25,913 bases of DNA, from positions 1 to 25,913 of the forward strand of contig SSBO01000043.1 in NCBI GenBank assembly GCA_005281725.1, written 5' to 3'. This document shows, piece by piece, positions 11,101 through 18,608 of the stretch (positions within the stretch are counted from its first letter, which is position 1; the number at the start of each line of letters is the position of its first letter). A program made the translations under genes and the position numbers. The notes under the pieces were generated by a model. It had not been told where the DNA came from and ran no database searches. It was given only the letters and a program-made list of their open reading frames with translations. The stretch comes from Wuchereria bancrofti. Its lineage: Eukaryota > Nematoda > Chromadorea > Rhabditida > Onchocercidae.

Positions 11101-12140
11101 GGGCGCAAATTATCCTGCTTTGGTCTCCAGGGAAAGCTTACCACTATTCTTCCTTCTTCATTAGTGTGGACATTTCGGTCAAAATGTTCCTGAGCTATGA
11201 TATCTTCTTCTTTGACTTCGTCTTCCTTGATTCCCATCAGTTCAAGGTTCCAAAATGTTTCGACGGGGTCCACTGTTACCGTGCAGACGTTGCTGTCGAT
11301 TGATTGTGGCGGTTCTGCTCGCGTTACTATTTGACCTAGTGTTGTCGCAATTATAATAAAATTGCCTTGGCGAAGAGTTGTTTGGGGTAGGAGAATTCTT
11401 GAAATGACATCTGCCCCCAAAAGTAATTCAGGTTCCTGTAACGCTGTTTGGATATCATGTCGTTGTCTTACATTCATTTTTATTTTGGCGTATTGTAGCG
11501 GGCGGTGTAAGATACTAGGAACTGTGTTGACGGTTACTACTTCTTTGGTTTGGCGATCCTGGCTTTCAAGGACGACCTGAAGTCGTCTGGTTTCCATTGT
11601 GATTGGTTTTGTTGCTGCGAAAGGTCCAACTGACAGTGTCTCGTGCTGACTGTCAGTCATTTTTAATGTCTGTGCGAGATTTTTTGTGATATAGGATCTT
11701 TCGCTGCCTGTATCCAGGAGTACCATTACTTTTTTACTATTATGGTGATTTCGTGGGTTACTGGCAAATCCTTCTATACACCACAATGGCGTAAGGTTAT
11801 TGGGAGATGTTCTGATATTTGCGAATGTTGCATTAGTTTCTGTCGTTGCAAGGTGGATTGTTGTTTGATTTACTGGTGTGTTCTTCGTAACTTTATTGTC
11901 CGTGTTGTTTGCAGGTGAGCATAATGCCGGATGGTGTCTTCGCCCGCATTTGAAGCACTGTGAAGCTTTGCAATCTTTTGATCTATGTCCTTCTTTCAAG
12001 CACAAAAAACATAATTTTAGTTCTACCACTCGTTTCGAGCGTTCATCAGGTGTAGAAAATTTTCGGCATTCATGAGTACGATGTGGTTTTGTGCAGAACG
12101 AACACCTTCTGTTCGTTCTAGGTGGGTGCGTTAAGGTTCT
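8085..12140 (-). CDS. pol: BEL/Pao pol polyprotein (zinc knuckles, PR, RT, RNase H, IN)
   Basis: An open frame of 1351 codons from 12140, with no obvious ATG at its head, so it is presumably expressed with gag. Residues are counted from the valine codon at 12029. Zinc knuckles (CFLC..H..C, then CFKC..H..C) lie at 7-37, and another Cys-rich finger lies just upstream. An aspartic protease of DUF1758 type has DTGS at 106-109. Reverse transcriptase has FDASAK at 384-389, an IIADIEKAF motif with D427, LPFGIICSPF, and YVDN at 505-508. RNase H has D670, E710, D740 and D783. Integrase has an H958/H963-C993-C996 zinc site and DDE D1029, D1091, E1142. A DUF5641-like region follows from about 1232. The enzymes copy element RNA into DNA and insert it. 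The second catalytic Asp of the usual YxDD box is Asn here. The frame ends early in the C-terminal domain. No internal stop occurs. Confidence 0.93.
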   Translation of the reverse strand, partial: RTLTHPPRTNRRCSFCTKPHRTHECRKFSTPDERSKRVVELKLCFLCLKEGHRSKDCKASQCFKCGRRHHPALCSPANNTDNKVTKNTPVNQTTIHLATTETNATFANIRTSPNNLTPLWCIEGFASNPRNHHNSKKVMVLLDTGSERSYITKNLAQTLKMTDSQHETLSVGPFAATKPITMETRRLQVVLESQDRQTKEVVTVNTVPSILHRPLQYAKIKMNVRQRHDIQTALQEPELLLGADVISRILLPQTTLRQGNFIIIATTLGQIVTRAEPPQSIDSNVCTVTVDPVETFWNLELMGIKEDEVKEEDIIAQEHFDRNVHTNEEGRIVVSFPWRPKQDNLRPLSDNFALSSARLYSQWNKLQSKPELISRYHQTIQNHIANGIIEPTTRQHNNEYFLPHQPIWNENSISTKLRVVFDASAKLQGQSSLNEYILRGPVILPQLLGVVMRWRLPPIAIIADIEKAFHQLTLHIDDRKFTKFLWLKDISRPPTTTNLAIFQFARLPFGIICSPFLLAAAIRYALQKRNTSLAKELESNMYVDNILLTAQNLKEAHHKYELTKQYFASIKMNLRQLKSNKEDFNNSLPNEDLLSGTTVKMLGILWNTSADQIILELKELPKATTKRTILSAVTSVFDPLGWISPVLIPFKTFLQELWRDKLAWDEPLSVERLSEWNKLSQSWTQETFLLMRHIKIEETSSMHIFADASAKAYGAVAYLLTPGQTAKLWLAKTRLAPLKATTIPRLELLAVLIATRLAVTIRKELQRKNLPITVWSDSQIVLCWLFSSTRQPRFVENRLKECRQANVSFQHVPTRENPADTLSRGMSPAELKTATLWWNGPTWLSNGENIPAWIPPIQSLSKDNNETQAQQDQESVLTVAQTLRTPHPLSTLLEIQKFGSWKNLISTISQIYRAADRMLKKKELTSCEYWQKAIHFVIQKDQQLLADYNQHVTQTDKTGIIRYVSRMENMDNIENHPALLDRHSPIVPLLVFDFHNDAFHAGPSITLTKFREKYWIFQGRRTVSRILHNCQRCKRWRAHPFSLPKFPPFPITRITRARAFQHTGLDYLGPIHVRRTDTVEKRWILLLTCFVTRAVHIEITDDLSSIGCLQALRRFFARRGYPCSLYSDQGTQMMHVHGTLLNELDKLRQEPKVQAFLRPLNIEWKHTVPHAPWAGGLYERLISIFKSIFRVAVGKQLLDSSEMTTVAIEIEAIINSRPLTIIDDETMQPLRPMDFLSSQGYAVSPLPIRREHSRDYLLNYWKEGAIIADEFWEKWQTQYLQTLRDRKQREHKGPHAQTRRIPQVGEIVLVRTGAVPRGCWPLARITKLIAQAGNIRAAQLKMSNDTFGKDH

Positions 12141-13171
12141 TCATTTTTTCTTGCCGGGAGATTATGTTTCGTGTTGATTGTTGGTAGTGCTGATGTCAGT
12201 TTTGACATCTCCATTGTGTCCCAATGCGGACTGTAGGATTCTTTTGAGGCATAGCCTAATATACTTGCCACATTTTCTTCAGTCCATTCAGATTTCTCGT
12301 ATTCTATTTTCTCCAATATGGACTTTGGAAGCTTTTGTTTTATGAGATAGATTATAAGAGTTGAATTAACATCTTCCCCTTGGAATCCGAGTAATTCTAT
12401 TATTCGATCAATAGCTTCTATAGTGGTTCGTAGATTACCTTCTTTCGCTCTAGGCAATCTTTCTAGTTCTCTGTATAGAGCTTGTTTGATTGCTGCCGGC
12501 CGTTCATATCGCTTTTTTAGTGCTGCGAGAACTACTTCATAATTCTGGGTCCGTAGCGCGTAGGGTTCTATGACTGAGGCTGCTGCTCCCAGAAGACAGG
12601 CCCGAAGGTACGTTAGTTTGTTTAGCGGAGGGATTGGCTGATCATGTACGGCGATTCGGAACCAATCCCAGAATACTGGCCATGCAGTAAGGGTGCCATC
12701 AAAAGTCCTCATTTCCATTTTTGGAATTTGCATTTGACTGACAAGTGGTGCGGTCGAAACTGGAGTTGGAGGTTCTGTGCTGTCTATTTCTTTATCAATG
12801 GTTTGTATAGCTTGTTCCAGTCGTTGTACGTTTGAAATTAGCGTAAACAGTGCATTTCGTCCGATTTCTAGTGTGTGTAGAAAACCTTCTTTTTGGGCCT
12901 CTTTATATAGTTGTTCTTCCTTCTTTAGTTGTTCTTTTTCCATAATGTTCATAATATCTTCTCATCGTTGTTCTTTTTGTTGTAAGCGCTGTATGCTGTC
13001 TTCAATTCTGCGCTTTAGGTCCTGTACTTTTTTGAGTTGGGTTTCATAAAGTTGTCGTGTTTCCAGCGCGGTACTGTTCTCTGGTGGTTCCATCCAGGGA
13101 GGGATGGCCACAAGTAATTCCTGCAGCTTTGCTGCTGTTCCTTGAGCTGTTCTTCTAATGCCAGCACTCAT
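12131..13171 (-). pseudogene. gag: BEL/Pao gag with one in-frame stop
   Basis: The frame runs from ATG at 13171 (MSAGIRRTAQ) to TAA at 12131-12133, about 346 codons, interrupted once by TGA at 12962-12964. An open frame upstream to 13216 has only a GTG, so the ATG is preferred. The N-terminal third is Gln/Glu/Lys-rich and probably coiled coil. The part after the stop contains a DUF1759-type capsid region (MRTFDGTLTAWPVFWDWF, then LNKLTYLRACLLGAA and IEPYALRTQNYEVVLAALKKRY). Gag forms the particle that packages element RNA. Pol is in another frame, and the two open frames overlap by about 10 bases. An A_AAA_AAT heptamer at 12143-12149 would be a classic -1 slip site, but a slip there meets TGA at 12141-12143 at once. 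Confidence 0.85.
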
Positions 13172-13387
13172 AGTAATAGGTACGTAATGTTCAAAAGCAA
13201 TCCCAGTATAAGTCACAAATGAGAAAAGAAAACAGAATTACAATATCAAAAAAAATTGGTGCAATTATATAAAAGTGTAAAATATTAAGGTACTAGTACA
13301 ATTAAGTTCACAAGTTTGACAAAAGTTCACTCTCAAAGAAAAGGTTGCTGATTTACTTGGTCTGGTTTTTTCTTTGCTCAGCCCCCA
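13172..13387 (-). other. Element leader between 5' LTR and gag
   Basis: About 216 bases, AT-rich, with no open frame of note. Directly after the LTR the element reads TGGGGGCTGAGC (13376-13387). It starts with TGG as expected for a tRNA primer-binding site. I could not assign the tRNA. Confidence 0.55.
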
Positions 13388-13575
13388 TGTAAAAACAAAT
13401 TTAATAACCCTTTCTTACTGCTCTGCTTCCTTGCGAAACAAAGTAGGTTTCCTTCCTTGACAGTTCAGATCGCTGACTTCTTTGCCTTCGATCTGGTAGA
13501 TTCTCGAATCTGTACTGGTTCCGTTCTGTGTACGTGTACTGTGGGAGTCTTCGTGAAATACTTTATTATTCAAAC

Positions 13576-13597
13576 CTCAAACTTGGGTAATTAAACC
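13576..13597 (-). promoter_or_regulatory. Exact SL1 spliced-leader sequence in 5' LTR
   Basis: Identical 22 bases as in the 3' LTR, in the transcribed orientation, followed by GT and then AATAAA at 13562-13567. Its place directly before the poly(A) signal suggests that element RNA starts at or near the first G. In Ascaris the SL sequence itself is an essential initiator element of SL RNA genes, so a promoter role is plausible. Confidence 0.9.
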
Positions 13598-13777
13598 ACA
13601 GATTAACATTAAAAATTATACAACATTACAATAACGAGTTGATACATAACACACTAATATAACTTAATTATAAAACATTTAAAGATGTAAGCAAGCTAGA
13701 CACTTCCCAACCGAGCCATACCATTACAAGATACTATAAATGGCTTTGTAAGGAAGAAAATTGGGAGGGATTTTTTG

Positions 13778-13945
13778 GATGTTAAGGTTACAAAGTAGAT
13801 TAAAATCACTTAAAACAATACTCTTTGTTCATTACATCATAGCTTCGCCATTGTGGCGACAGATGTTAAGGTTACAAAGTAGATTAAAATCACTTAAAAC
13901 AGTAATCTTTGTTCATTACATCATAGCTTCGCCATTGTGGCGACA
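13778..13945 (-). repeat. Tandem 84-bp repeat at the LTR terminus (5' LTR)
   Basis: Units 13778-13861 and 13862-13945 differ mainly at CAATACTC versus CAGTAATC. Each ends in the hairpin TCGCCATTGTGGCGA. The reading frame across it on the plus strand is only a repeat artefact. Confidence 0.9.
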
Positions 13946-14649
13946 ATAATACTGTTTCTGGCAAGTTTTGTTTTGGCTACATCTATCTGTTTTAGGCTGT
14001 TAATAGCTTATCAGTAGATCATTGGAAGAGATAAAACTAAGCTCATATAATGAGAGATTAACACTTCGAATAATATTGTTGGATTTATAGTTAGAATGAC
14101 TGTTCGAATTTAATAATGAGATTAAGAGATTAGCAAGGAATCACTCTTTATAGTATACTTTAAGATGATAATAAAAACTGATAGAGATAGCTATTAAATG
14201 TTTTATACTTGATTAGCATACAACAATTTAAACAAGTTGCTTTTGATTAGTAATTTTTGAGATTTCATCTTTCACAACTGGTGCCATCTTCCCACTTCAT
14301 TTCATAATTTAAATATCACCAAATTTCTTCAATACTTCCAGACGACCTTTACATCCTGCATCTTAGATTTTGCAAGATATTGTGCTTCCTTTCACATCAA
14401 TGACGCTTAGAGTTTTGTTCAGTGATCGTTGCTTATATTTTATTATGCCTGAATTGAGTCATTTACGCTTCGAATCTCACTTTTTTGCTTTCTTTGCTCA
14501 CTGTGGTTTTCATAATTTTCAGCTATTGTTTTTGTTCTCAATTCTTACTTTCCTTGTACCGCTTGAATGTCACATTCATTAAGCTCCTCATATGATTCAT
14601 CCCTCTGTTAAATTAAGGTAAAGTGAATGAAATGAATGTTTGATTGCAG
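13946..14649. other. Intergenic, no recognisable gene
   Basis: AT-rich sequence with scattered stops. Short open frames (for example near 14370-14582) have no protein character I recognise. The last bases read TTGATTGCAG, a good splice acceptor for the candidate exon that follows. Confidence 0.5.
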
Positions 14650-14790
14650 AATGTTCAGATCGGCATTTACAATGTCCCGTTTGGGTCATTCAAGGTGAAT
14701 GCCACAAAAATCATCTATGGATGGCTGAAAATTGCCGGTTCAGTTGTCGACGATGTAATAAATCGCGAGCGGACATTTGTGAAATGGTGA
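14650..14790 (+). CDS. Candidate exon, unknown protein
   Basis: After the acceptor TTGATTGCAG, a frame of 46 codons runs to TGA at 14788-14790. The peptide has good protein character, for example IGIYNVPFGSFKVNATK and WLKIAGSVVDDV, and the base composition is richer in G/C than the flanks. I do not recognise the family. A frame shift by splicing at AAATG|GTGACA (donor near 14786) is possible, and a short open stretch after TTTGGTCATAG at about 15360 could be the next exon, but this is weak. No upstream exon with a convincing donor was found. It could be the last exon of a gene, a pseudogene piece, or chance. Confidence 0.35.
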   Translation, partial: NVQIGIYNVPFGSFKVNATKIIYGWLKIAGSVVDDVINRERTFVKW

Positions 14791-16298
14791 CAGATATGAA
14801 TGGATAGGTAGCCGTACTCGGATGGCATATTTCTATATGAATTTTCATTAATTCTATTATACATTTACTATTATACTCTTCTGAAAATTGTAGCCAAGAG
14901 ATTTTAGAGAAATTAAAAATGTCGTCTCTTATTAAATCCAATTGATAGCAAATATTTGCTATAAGTAAAATTATTTCCAATAGAAACATTTTCCGATGTA
15001 TAAATTTCAAAAACGTATATTTAGAAAATATTGCCATTTTCATCTTTTTTTTTTTAACACTTCTCGAGATTTCAGTTCAATTTCTCCAAACATCTGTTTG
15101 GATAAATCCATTTTAATTGCCGAAATATCCTTTATATTGTTATGCTTGAATTGCTTGAGGAATGATGAATTACTTATTAGACTATTCTTATTTTTTCATT
15201 TCTTGAAATTACGATAATAACTACTGCGGAAAGCGGGTTGTATAATAATAAAATAGTTTCACTGCAAAAGTCATCTTCAATGCATAAAATAGAAGTATGA
15301 AATTATGAAGAGCATAAAATGAATAAAAGCTACGCTTTGACATCATTATTTGGTCATAGGCGATGGACCCAAAATTCAGCTTTATTTGTTGCCGATGCCT
15401 TCCGCCCTCACTTGATATTTATTTAATGAGTTGAATTGTTTTTCATAGTAAATTGGTTTGATGGGTTGATCTTAGTACTTGAATCGGAAAGGGTGATTCT
15501 CAATTGATCATATGATTAGCGGCAGAACCATTTTCACATTTCATATCAATGTGTTCGAAATAATTCTTTGCATATTGTCCACCGCAAATCTATGTACCCA
15601 TTACTTGTCCCAAAACAAATCTTTATTTACCTTTGTTTACATTGTACCTACTTTATTTCAACAGATTAATTCCTTCTTTAAGATATTGACCCACACTTCA
15701 TAACATCCAGTAGCTCTATTCCTATCTTTATTCATTTTGAATTAGTTACTTTATTCACTTTTAAGCAGTTTACATGACCGACGCGAAGACTTACAGAGCT
15801 TCAAATCAGTGCAGTACAACATCCACTGATGTCATATCACTCAGATACTGCAACTCGAAGTTTTATTTTCATACACTTATCGGAAACACCGAAATAATTT
15901 TATGAGTCGAAATGATCAGAATAATTTTGCATTAAATCTAAAAGATACAAGAATTTGTAGACCAAAGTTTGTCTTACTTGCCTAAGACCAACGATTATTT
16001 TACTTCAAATTCTTAAGCAATCATTCAACCAACAATTACTGTCATTATGTGCATTTTAGAGCAGTACTTAATTTGTAAATTGCTCCTAATCAATGTTAAA
16101 CAGTTGTAAGTCTTTTGTTCAATTAGCTTTGTTTGTTATAAAGCAGCCCAATTTAAAATGTCAGAATATTATTATACACATATCTTAATCTGCTCACAAT
16201 CACCCTTGTAAGCAACTAATATAATGTTACAAACTAAATTCACCGTATAGGTTGAAGGCCATTCAAGAATGGCATTTATTCACTGTAATTAATAATAA
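14791..16298. other. Intergenic, no clear gene
   Basis: No tRNA or conserved protein is visible. A splice-acceptor-like TGGTCATAG at 15351-15359 precedes a short GC-richer open stretch. The 5' LTR of the decayed element that starts at 16299 should lie here, but no copy of the 17.2-17.4 kb sequence is recognisable. A small palindrome GCCATTCAAGAATGGC occurs at about 16258-16273. Confidence 0.45.
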
Positions 16299-17168
16299 AT
16301 GAGAAGATATGTACGTAGGCTGGAGGACGTGGACAAAGAATGGAAAGAGTTCATCCTTCGAAATACTTTTCCCCAACAACAACAAGAAGACTGGAAGAAA
16401 TATGCAGAAATAGTAGAAAACGAGGAATTGTGAATTTGATGAGTCGAAGGACGAAAGCAATAACCATTTTAAACAAATACAGAGATGAAATAACCGATCT
16501 AATCCAACACTTGGAAAATATACACAAATAAACATCAGATCGGGACAGCAGTACCAAATTGTCGAGACAAGGAAGCGAGGCAAACCTCCAAGCAAACAGT
16601 ATCGTGGCGGTGAAATTGCCTCAGCTGCAATTGTCAACATTCAGCGGAGATCCACGTGGATGGAGAGCCTTCTGGAGTAGATTCGAGTCAGCAGTTCACA
16701 AACAGAATCTCCCAGACATCCAAAAACTCAATTATCTCCTTTCGTGTTTAAAAGGGGATGCATTAGAAGCAATAAAGGGATACGAGGTATCACCAGAAAA
16801 TTATAATCTCATCCGAGAGATACTAATGGAAAAATACGGTGACACGTATATGATCATAAGTCTGCTATACAATGACCTCTTCTCCATCAAGAAGAACGAT
16901 CGAGGCTAACATCAAAATGATTGAAAGAATACTCCGACAATTGCAGGAATTAGGAGATACAGAGCAAACAAGTTGGCAGATGTTCATCGAAAGAAATCTG
17001 CCGAAACAAGTACTAATCGAAGTACATAAACAAAGGTTAAAGGATAAATCTTGGTCAGTAAGCAAACTCCGACAATACTTATCAAGCGAACTCAAGCGAA
17101 CACAAGTTAAATCAAAATCGAAGTACAAAGACGCGAGACTACCAGACCGCGAGGCGATTCAAAAATGA
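16299..17168 (+). pseudogene. Decayed gag of a second BEL/Pao family
   Basis: Gag-like protein is spread over four successive frames: 16299-16433 (starts MRRYVRRLEDVDKEW), 16440s-16531 (up to LIQHLENIHK), 16559-16909 and 16880s-17168. The third frame holds the DUF1759 signature LPQLQLSTFSGDPRGWRAFW, then LNYLLSCLKGDALEAI and YEVSPENYN. The fourth holds IERILRQLQEL and WSVSKLRQYL. This is the retroelement gag type common in nematodes and differs clearly from the gag at 12131-13171, so it is another family. At least three frameshifts or stops break it. No protease, reverse transcriptase or integrase follows. The sequence goes from gag straight to an LTR-like end, implying internal deletion. Confidence 0.85.
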
Positions 17169-17421
17169 AACCTCGGTTCTCATCCAGTAATCCCTCCCTA
17201 CTTCCTTACTAAATCATTATTATAGTTTTTTTCTTTCTTATACGGTTTGGTTGGGTCAAGGGCTCTAAAACGCTTTAGCTTTATCCGCTTATGTTATACT
17301 GTTAATTTATATTAAAGAGTTGTATCTTCAAGAGATCTACATTAATTTTTGTGTTTTAAAATTTGTGGTTTAATTACCCAAGTTTGAGGTAATTAGCAAT
17401 AAAGCATCAAATTCAAAATTT
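17169..17421 (+). repeat. LTR-like 3' end of the decayed element
   Basis: A non-coding stretch directly after gag. It shares with the LTRs of the 6.6-kb element the module SL1 (17367-17388), then GT, then AATAAA at 17398-17403. Outside this module I see no clear similarity. The exact boundaries are unknown: a CCCGACA near 17610-17616 may be the outer end. Confidence 0.55.
17367..17388 (+). promoter_or_regulatory. Exact SL1 spliced-leader sequence in the decayed element
   Basis: Begins GGTTTAATTA and ends AAGTTTGAG, sense to the gag remnant, followed by GTAATTAGC and AATAAA 9 nt after SL1. The GAG|GTAA junction looks like the SL exon with its splice donor. No SL RNA body or Sm site follows. 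Confidence 0.9.
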
Positions 17422-17738
17422 CGCGACAATAAACATCATTGTAATTAATAAGCTAATGCTCACCTTACAAGCCTATTGTTTGAAGTAGACTTCAACAATA
17501 ACCAGCAAGCTCAGTTTGATTCGTCTCTACGACCAACAAACGTTTTATTTCGACTACTCGTTTGCGTCAGCAACAAGGAATTCATCGTCAATCGAGAAAA
17601 ACTAAAATTTCCCGACAACACTCTCGATTTTTAGAACATCATTGGGAAGTGCAGCACAATAGGGAAAATGCAAATCATTTCCCAGCAAACTACATATCTG
17701 TTTGAAGAAGTTAAGCAAATCGCAGCAGAGAGCAACAA
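17422..17738. other. Spacer between the retroelement remnant and RPL3 pseudogene 3' end
   Basis: No gene seen. It may include the U5 part of the decayed LTR. The sequence nearest 17738 is the minus-strand downstream region of the ribosomal protein L3 copy. Confidence 0.4.
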
Positions 17739-17744
17739 TTTATT
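17739..17744 (-). terminator. Poly(A) signal AATAAA of the RPL3 3' end
   Basis: AATAAA on the minus strand, 39 nt beyond the L3 stop codon at 17784-17786. The spacing fits a short nematode 3' UTR. Confidence 0.6.
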
Positions 17745-17783
17745 GTGCAAGAAAAATTATAACAACGGGCATGAGAGCAGCCA

Positions 17784-17868
17784 CTAAGCAGCAACAAAAT
17801 CTTTCTTCAACTTGCCCATGAATGCTTTCTTTTCTGCATGTGTTTGGAATCGCCCGTGATCAAACTTG
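17784..17868 (-). pseudogene. rpl-3: Detached C-terminal end of ribosomal protein L3
   Basis: In frame it reads [17 protein letters not shown] and then KLKKDFVAA and a stop, the normal L3 C-terminus. The 57 bases at 17812-17868 are identical to 18843-18899 in the main pseudogene, which lacks the real ending. Upstream (above 17868) there is no splice acceptor of good quality and no further L3 sequence. The original last exon thus appears split by about 1 kb of other DNA with a 57-bp duplication. Confidence 0.85.
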
Positions 17869-18333
17869 AACAGGAATTTATTGTTAAATTAAAATAAATA
17901 CGATATAAATAAAAATACTAATAATACATGTATGTGAGCTATTATGTACTGAACAAGGTTTATTTGTTTTGAAACAAATACTAAATGCATTAGATTTGCG
18001 GATAGACAATATGCACAAGGTTGCTGCGAGTACATTAGCATGGAAATATTAAATGAGAAAATAGCTGTGCCGCTAACAATGTGATCAATCGAGAATCAAT
18101 CTTCTCAATTCCATTCAACTCAGTTGTTTTCGCTAAATTTAAAGTTCACCGATTAAATCAATTCACTATGAAAACCAATCCCATAATTCAACATTAAATT
18201 ACCAAATAAAAAACTCAAGAAAACCGGTAGCAAAAAATCGGTCAGCCATGCGAATATATGTACGGTAACAAGAAGGATCAAATTTTTAGAGATCATTAAT
18301 AAAACGAACGAATACAGTGCATCAGTTCGCATT
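17869..18333. other. Sequence inside the interruption of RPL3
   Basis: AT-rich and without recognisable coding. It is part of the ~970 bp between the two 57-bp copies of the L3 end. Confidence 0.45.
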
Positions 18334-18405
18334 TCACTTCATTTGGTACTGCTCGTCTGGCTCGAACTCGTACAGCACATCTTCCAGCGTTACTTGTTGG
18401 ATACC
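18334..18405 (-). CDS. Candidate terminal exon, unidentified protein
   Basis: On the minus strand a good acceptor (TTTCATTGCAG) is followed by 23 codons and TGA at 18334-18336. The peptide contains VTLEDVLYEFEPDEQYQMK. The codons are GC-richer than the surroundings and typical of coding DNA. It does not belong to ribosomal protein L3, and I do not recognise the family. No upstream exon is found in 18406-18842, so it may be a stray exon carried in with the inserted segment or the end of a gene scattered farther up. It lies within the DNA that separates the two parts of the L3 copy. Confidence 0.4.
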   Translation of the reverse strand, partial: GIQQVTLEDVLYEFEPDEQYQMK

Positions 18406-18475
18406 CTGCAATGAAAGTGAAGGCAAATGGAAAAATAAATTGGTCTATGTTGAAATACAACATAGCTCATATGTT

Positions 18476-18608
18476 ACTTTGCTAATAATGATTTTATTCA
18501 AATTCCGCTCCATTATTGCTTGAATTTTATTCAAACATAGATCATATGAAATTAAAAGACTTTGCTAATAATGATTTTATTCAAATTCCGCCCCATTATT
18601 GCTTGAAT
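18476..18608. repeat. 50-bp direct repeat pair
   Basis: 18476-18525 and 18559-18608 match with one mismatch (GCTCC versus GCCCC), offset 83. Both copies are preceded by CATAG.TCATATG, so the full unit is about 75-83 bases. A perfect 8-bp hairpin (CTATGTTG/CAACATAG) lies just before at 18445-18465. Function unknown; it may be part of a small transposon. Confidence 0.8.

Larger units (their letters stand above)
7321..13945 (-). mobile_element. BEL/Pao LTR retrotransposon, nearly full length
   Basis: A 6625-bp element read on the minus strand: 5' LTR 13388-13945, leader, gag (13171-12131), pol (12140-8085 plus an out-of-frame tail), 3' LTR 7321-7878. The LTRs start TG and end CA in element orientation. 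The domain order (protease, reverse transcriptase, RNase H, integrase, with DUF1759/DUF1758 and DUF5641-like parts) is that of the BEL/Pao superfamily. The LTRs differ at about nine positions including two 1-base indels, so insertion was fairly recent. The element is probably not autonomous as assembled: gag has an in-frame UGA, gag and pol are in different frames, and the pol C-terminus is frameshifted. No matching target-site duplication is seen: the flanks read ACGGA on the left and ATAAT on the right. Confidence 0.95.
13388..13945 (-). repeat. 5' LTR of the BEL/Pao element (558 bp)
   Basis: Same structure as the 3' LTR: TG...CA ends, two 84-bp terminal units (13778-13861 and 13862-13945), SL1 at 13576-13597 and AATAAA at 13562-13567 in element orientation. 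A/T-rich sequence lies upstream of SL1 and could serve as a core promoter. Confidence 0.93.

Noticed and set aside
9682..11580. Several open frames on the plus strand and one extra on the minus strand across the element
   Set aside because: They are shadows of the pol frame, which has clear enzyme motifs throughout.
13761..13949. Plus-strand frame with two repeated peptides
   Set aside because: It only translates the 84-bp tandem units of the LTR, and the strand is antisense to the element.
14711..15043. Minus-strand frame of 110 codons
   Set aside because: AT-rich with a Lys/Ile/Phe bias; it overlaps the better plus-strand exon candidate and has no known motif.
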